Of a stretch of DNA of 64,000 nt, positions 59,701 to 64,000 are shown piece by piece. Both the position numbers and the translations under genes were made by a program. Within the stretch, counting starts at the first letter, position 1; each line of letters opens with the position of its first letter. The DNA comes from Nepenthes gracilis (taxonomy: Eukaryota; Streptophyta; Magnoliopsida; Caryophyllales; Nepenthaceae), in contig BSYO01000030.1 in the NCBI GenBank assembly GCA_033239525.1, positions 12,111,030 through 12,175,029 of the forward strand, written 5' to 3'. The notes beneath the pieces were generated by a model, which was not told the DNA's origin, did not search any database, and saw only the letters and a program-made list of their open reading frames with translations.

Positions 59701-60700
59701 TTTTGTTATCATTTTCCTGTATGTGGACAACATGTTGATTGTTGGACAGAATGCTACTCAGATAAAGAAATTGAAGGAGCAACTTAGGCAATCCTTTGTC
59801 ATGAAAGACCTCGGATCGACGAAACAGATTATTGGTGTCAGAATCATTCGCGATTAGGAGACAGGGAGACTATGGTTGTCTCGAGAAAATTACTTTGAAA
59901 AGATGCTTCAACGCTTCAACATGGACAAGTCCAAACCTGTCAACACTCCACTGGCAAATCACCACAGGTTGAGCAGTCACCAGTGTCCATCTTCGGACGA
60001 AGAGAAGATATACACAAGAGGCGTTCTCTACTCCTCAGCCGTAGGAAGCCTCATGTATGCCCTGTTCTACATTAGGCCTGACATAGCTCATGCTGTTGGC
60101 ACAGTCAGTCGATTTCTGTCCAATTCAGGGAAGGAGTACTGGTTTGCAGTAAAGTGGAATATGAGACACATCCGATGAACTTTCAAGAGGTGCTTGTATC
60201 TTGGAAGTGACAAGCCTCAATTGGTAGGCTATTCAGATGCTGATATGGTTGGAGACATTGACAGTCAGAAGTCCACTTTCGGATACTTGGTGAAATTTGC
60301 AGGAGGAGCAGTCTCATGGCAGTCCAAATTATAAAAGTGTGTTGCTCTCTCCAATATTGAAGTCGAGTATATTGTCGTGACGGAAGCTTGCAATGAGATG
60401 CTATGGATGAGGGAGTTCATTCAGGAATTGTGCCTCAAACAAAAAAAGTATGCAGTATCTTGTGACAGTCAGAGTGCCATTTATTTCTGCAAGAACTCCT
60501 CACTCCATTCCATATCAAAGTACATTGATGTGTGATATCATTGGGTGAGAGATGTATTTGAAGCCAATCTACTGTCACTGGAAAAGGTTGACACTGAAGA
60601 GAACGGGATAGACATGATGACCAATATTCTACTGAAGGGGAAGAATGAAGTATGCTGCAGGCTGGTCGGGATGATGGACTTAACTTCCTCACGGTCGTGA
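56714..60700 (+). pseudogene. Copia gag-pol polyprotein with many stops
   Basis: Start ATG at 56714. Gag runs to about 57290 with stops at 56768-56770 (in place of a Trp codon) and 57290-57292. The zinc knuckle CHHCGKKGHIKKQC (about 57417-57458) is complete. The protease keeps DSGA (about 57617). The pre-integrase HHCC has HRRLGH and CPHC (58000-58120). The integrase core keeps Asp in HIDVCGPF, Asp in SDNGGEY and Glu in GVVERMNRT. It is cut by stops at 58346 and about 58373. RT (about 59160-59860) has DVWTSFLHG. Its catalytic motif reads YVDN instead of YVDD, so the second Asp is lost. RNase H (60225-60490) keeps YSDAD and CDSQSA. Further stops lie near 58844, 59350, 59855, 60176 and 60330. 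It cannot make active protein. Confidence 0.9.
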
Positions 60701-60709
60701 GAAAAAATT

Positions 60710-61013
60710 TGTTGGGATCACTCCCGTGTGGAAGTCCTTAGGATTTGGGCGGAGCATGAATGTGTTAGGAGGAAGGAATTCCGGTCAACAGAGTTGATTG
60801 GAATCTTTTGGACGGTCAACTCTTCCCGTCAATATGTCGACCGTCATAAGTTGTGAATCGTCTGAAGAAACGGGACGGGTTACTTCAACCGGTCAACAGT
60901 GTGGTTGACCGGCCAAGATGAAACGACGGATAACAGAGTTAACATGCCATATTTGATAGATCTGAATGACTGTCGTATTCTAAAAGGTGTACAGTTGACC
61001 TACCCTTTTGGGT
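60710..61013 (+). repeat. Truncated 3' LTR of the copia element
   Basis: Starts TGTTGGGATCACTCCCG after the A-rich tract GAGAAAAAATT and matches the first 300 bp of the 5' LTR with scattered differences, many of them C/T or G/A. The remaining roughly 560 bp are absent. Confidence 0.85.
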
Positions 61014-61819
61014 ATAAAAATATAAGAATACAAAATAATTTTTAATATAAAAAATCCTTCTCAATTAAAAAAATAATCACAAAATAAATTTGAATAGATC
61101 TACTATAAAGTAGTTCTAGTTACAAAAATAATTCATCCAAATTTTTTTCTCTACAACGTAAGTGAAAAATGGTTGAATACTAACTCTCTTAATATATTTA
61201 ATAACCCACAAGAGTAAATACACTGAAAAATAAAAACAGCCAAATGAAAATACATCTTAGGAAATAACTCTTAAACAATGTACTTATTTTCTGTGAAAAA
61301 CAAAACTTAAATCGAATATCAAATGGATGTCGAATATCTTTCTCTTCTTTTTTTTCCTATTCTACCTCTTTGTATAGCGCTCTTTATGTACAAAAATAAT
61401 TTTAAATATTCTAAAATTATATCAAACGTAACTTTATATCAGAAGCATCACATAAGCGCCATTAGGCATGCATCTGGCACAACTTCTTTAGACAAACGGC
61501 GCACTAGTGCTACTCAAGCATACATCAAATATCAACCGTCTTTCCTCTGGGCAAAATGGCCTATGTGCTTTCTTCAAGCACCCATCCTACGACATTCAAT
61601 TAACTTTTGACTGACCATCAATCGACCTTTATACGATTATCTTGTGATCCTTTGGTTTCTTTTATCACTCAAACATCTCTTAACCAACCCTTAATCAAGT
61701 ATCATGTAACCCTTATTTGATATCTTTTGCCTGAGCATTTTACACATGAAAATGGCATGTCCTTTTAATGACAATCCATTTGTTACGACACCCATAAAAA
61801 AGTGACTTAACATCCAATA
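61014..61819 (-). repeat. Copia-type LTR fragment joined to the truncated 3' LTR
   Basis: Shares motif order with 890-1620 and ends AGTGACTTAACATCCAATA, a decayed form of the GTGACCCATAACCCAACA end of the solo LTRs. The left start of that family (TGTTAGGAACCAGAC) is missing at the junction. It is on the minus strand by its R-U5-like segment near 61025-61080. Confidence 0.5.
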
Positions 61820-63400
61820 AGTTACTGGGCATACTATTTTTGCATTGCATTTTTACCATTGTGGTGTAGTGTGATCTGCAGTCAGTTTGCAAAATTGACC
61901 TTGATGCCCTTGGAGTGGAGCTTTCCTACTGGAAAGTTTATTTATTTTTAAATTTTAGTTTATGATCGATGTGCCCTGCGTGGTCTTTTGACATATTGAT
62001 GTTAAAGGTTCACCTCTAATATCTTGCAAGGACCTTGGTTTTATATAGATTTTCTCCATTTTAATATAAATTACTACTAACAAAAAATTTTTATTTGCAA
62101 TTGAAACATCCTACGGTTTTTTAACAAATAGTAGTCACATAGGTGACAGGGTCGGGTTTAATCAACAAGAAACGGGTCGCTCCATTCTCTTAAATTTGGG
62201 CCTGAAACATTATTTTATGATAGGAAAAATCAAAAAACATTTTTTATATATTATCGACTGATATGTAATTTATTTATTAATTTATTTTTGTATTAACTTA
62301 TTTAATTTAAATAAATAAATAAAATATTATATTATTTAAAAATATTTTAAAAATATCGCACATGGTATTTGACGGCCAATCTTGCTAGTAAAATCAATAG
62401 CTTCAAATGTCTTACAAGATTCATTGGACATGCATCCAACCATCCTATATAATATTTCTAGTAATCAATAAAAAAAAGATTAAAACTGACATAAAATTAT
62501 AAAATTTATATCTTATAAGATGAATAAAATTTAAATAACTATTAAACTTAAAATAGGATTATATTTTAAGAACATCGTAATAGACATTTTTTATATTCTT
62601 ATTTTGTTGTGTTATATTACTTATCTATTTATTATTACATAAGTCTACTGACATAAATATATTAATAAAACTCACATTATTTTAACATATTTTAAAAATA
62701 TTTTCTTTGAAATATGTTCTCCATGAAATTATCAAAATTCAGCGCCACCAATTATATGGCACATTTTCAAAGAAAAATAATATATATACATATATATATA
62801 TATATAGCATTGAAATGGAAAATTTTCAAACTTTAGATACATTTGTAATACTAACAAATAACATAATATTTTATGCACCCATTCATATTAATAAATCCTT
62901 ATAAAAAATAAACAGATAAATAAATATCATATCACTCAAAAGTATCTTAAACATATCTAAAAGGTATTATTCCAAACACTTCTCCTTCCATGTTAAGTAG
63001 TACAATAGTTTATGCAAATTGCAATCACTATACCAAGAAAATATCTTGATATATCAATGGATTGGCACATATATCCGATATATATTGGTTTTCATAATTC
63101 AATCTTCTAAGAAGCCCAAATATGCATATTTTGTACAATATAAAATACACATCGATTAAAAGTTTATGAATATTTTTCAATAACCTAAAAAAATATCAAA
63201 TTAATTTTAATAAAATCGATTAATACTTTTAAAATAAGTAAATAGATTATTAAAGATAATTGAATTTTATAATATATCTCACATTTGATATTGTCACAAT
63301 AAAAATTAATATTTTACATCTAAAATAATTGATATCCATATTTTCAAATCAATGTGAGATACTCAAAGTTCCACTTTTATATGATCAACTGGCTGAGAAG
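61820..63400. other. AT-rich intergenic DNA
   Basis: No gene recognised. An AT microsatellite lies near 62780-62806, and a copy of the AT-rich ATATCGATAT dispersed repeat at about 63040-63360. Confidence 0.55.
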
Positions 63401-63410
63401 AATATACACA

Positions 63411-63459
63411 TAGAGAGAGAGAGGGAGGAAGGGAGGGAGAGAGAGAGAGGGGGAGAGAA
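63411..63459. repeat. GA-rich microsatellite
   Basis: Purine-only run of GA dinucleotides broken by GGAAGG units. Confidence 0.85.
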
Positions 63460-63700
63460 TTACAGTGTGATGATGAAGAACACCTGATGGCCATTGTATC
63501 CCAAAAAAAAACAAAACAAAAAAGCAGCTCATCCCAATTAAATCTTATGGATGGCACAGTAAGTGAAGTAATGAGCACACTACAATTTGTATGTTAGCTG
63601 CTGTTGGGATCGTCTTCCCATGCATTAGACAGCTGCAAGGCCTTCTGAAGACTGGATTTCGACGAATTATTGGAGCCAGCATGAATTTATCAGTAGTAAA

Positions 63701-63836
63701 ACAACTGCAACAAAGTCTAAGTCCTACTAAGTGGGGTTATGAACTTGTTTTTGTCATCCCATTCAATTTACTGTAATAATATCTAAGAATAAAAGTAATT
63801 TTAAATCATCTTTTATCACTTCACTTCGAATAAAGT
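63701..63836 (-). mobile_element. Au-like SINE remnant
   Basis: Begins ACAACTGCAACAAAGTCTAA and continues GTCCTACTAAGTGGGG, then TAAGAATAAAAGTAA and TTATCACTTCACTTCG. The order matches the copy at 30460-30616 (AACAACAAAGTCTT, TAAGAATAGGAGTAA, GTATCACCTCATTCC). Both copies are on the minus strand, with the TTG-repeat end at the left. Confidence 0.5.
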
Positions 63837-64000
63837 AAAAAAATAATCTCAAAAGTAACTTTTAGAGAATGTATCAAAAAAACCAAACAGTTACTTTTCC
63901 CGTCCTTTTCTTTTAGGCATGAAAAAAAATTAACATTACTGTATATCAGTCAATATTGTCAATATATCGGCATATATTTATCTCAATTCATTTGCTTTGA
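63837..64000. other. AT-rich window end
   Basis: Nothing recognisable apart from ATATCGG motifs like those of the dispersed AT-rich repeat. Confidence 0.5.

Larger units (their letters stand above)
55815..61013 (+). mobile_element. Ty1/copia retrotransposon, decayed, 3' LTR truncated
   Basis: Order on the plus strand: 5' LTR 55815-56678, primer-binding site 56681, gag, protease, integrase, reverse transcriptase, RNase H (56714-60700), then 3' LTR from 60710. The domain order protease-integrase-RT-RNase H is diagnostic of Ty1/copia. The 3' LTR follows the 5' LTR closely for about 300 bp, then stops at CCCTTTTGGGT (61013), and is followed by unrelated repeat sequence. Because the right end is missing, no TSD can be checked. 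Several stops make the element non-coding. Confidence 0.92.

Noticed and set aside
1..64000. CRISPR arrays, operons, phage or bacterial defence systems
   Set aside because: No regularly spaced repeats and no bacterial gene organisation. All features are those of a plant nuclear genome.

Overview
The window reads as nuclear DNA of a eudicot plant. It is strongly AT-rich, has few genes, carries intron-containing protein genes of plant-only families, and is crowded with long-terminal-repeat (LTR) retrotransposon debris. No bacterial, organellar or CRISPR-like features were seen. I cannot name the species from the sequence.

Three host genes look functional. (1) A plus-strand gene at about 11.2-20.1 kb encodes a 'gar2-related' plant protein of about 429 aa. 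It has spliced 5' UTR exons and a 4.3-kb intron full of transposable elements. (2) A plus-strand gene at 46958-50660 encodes a U-box/ARM-repeat E3 ubiquitin ligase that most resembles PUB42. (3) A single-exon minus-strand gene at 53031-55262 encodes a 743-aa DYW-class pentatricopeptide repeat (PPR) protein resembling At1g68930. The last two are convergent neighbours. From memory they are also neighbours in Arabidopsis (At1g68930 and At1g68940), so this looks like conserved microsynteny. Nothing in the sequence shows the three genes acting in one pathway.

A fourth host gene is dead: a minus-strand ABHD17-like alpha/beta hydrolase spread over 28116-36126. It lost an internal exon, has a frameshift and a stop, took a Ty1/copia element (32188-35812) between exons, and took a copia solo LTR inside a coding exon. 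A second solo LTR is nested in that first one.

Layout. 1-11.2 kb: AT-rich intergenic DNA with old repeats, a G-box cluster and a copia solo LTR. 11.2-20.1 kb: the gar2-related gene, with a gypsy-type solo LTR and a nested copia solo LTR in its long intron. 20.1-28.1 kb: intergenic, with another solo LTR. 28.1-36.1 kb: the wrecked hydrolase gene. 36.1-42.8 kb: intergenic, with a few unassigned exon-like pieces. 42.8-46.5 kb: an internally deleted gypsy-type element with both LTRs and a perfect target-site duplication (TSD). 47-55.3 kb: the PUB42-like and PPR genes. 55.8-61.0 kb: a decayed but recognisable Ty1/copia element with a truncated 3' LTR. 61-64 kb: repeats.

The main story is the transposon record: several solo LTRs, four bounded by exact 5-bp TSDs or by an interrupted reading frame, allow insertions to be ordered. 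I found no new multi-gene system. Positions were read by eye without alignments, so boundaries of diverged repeats are approximate.
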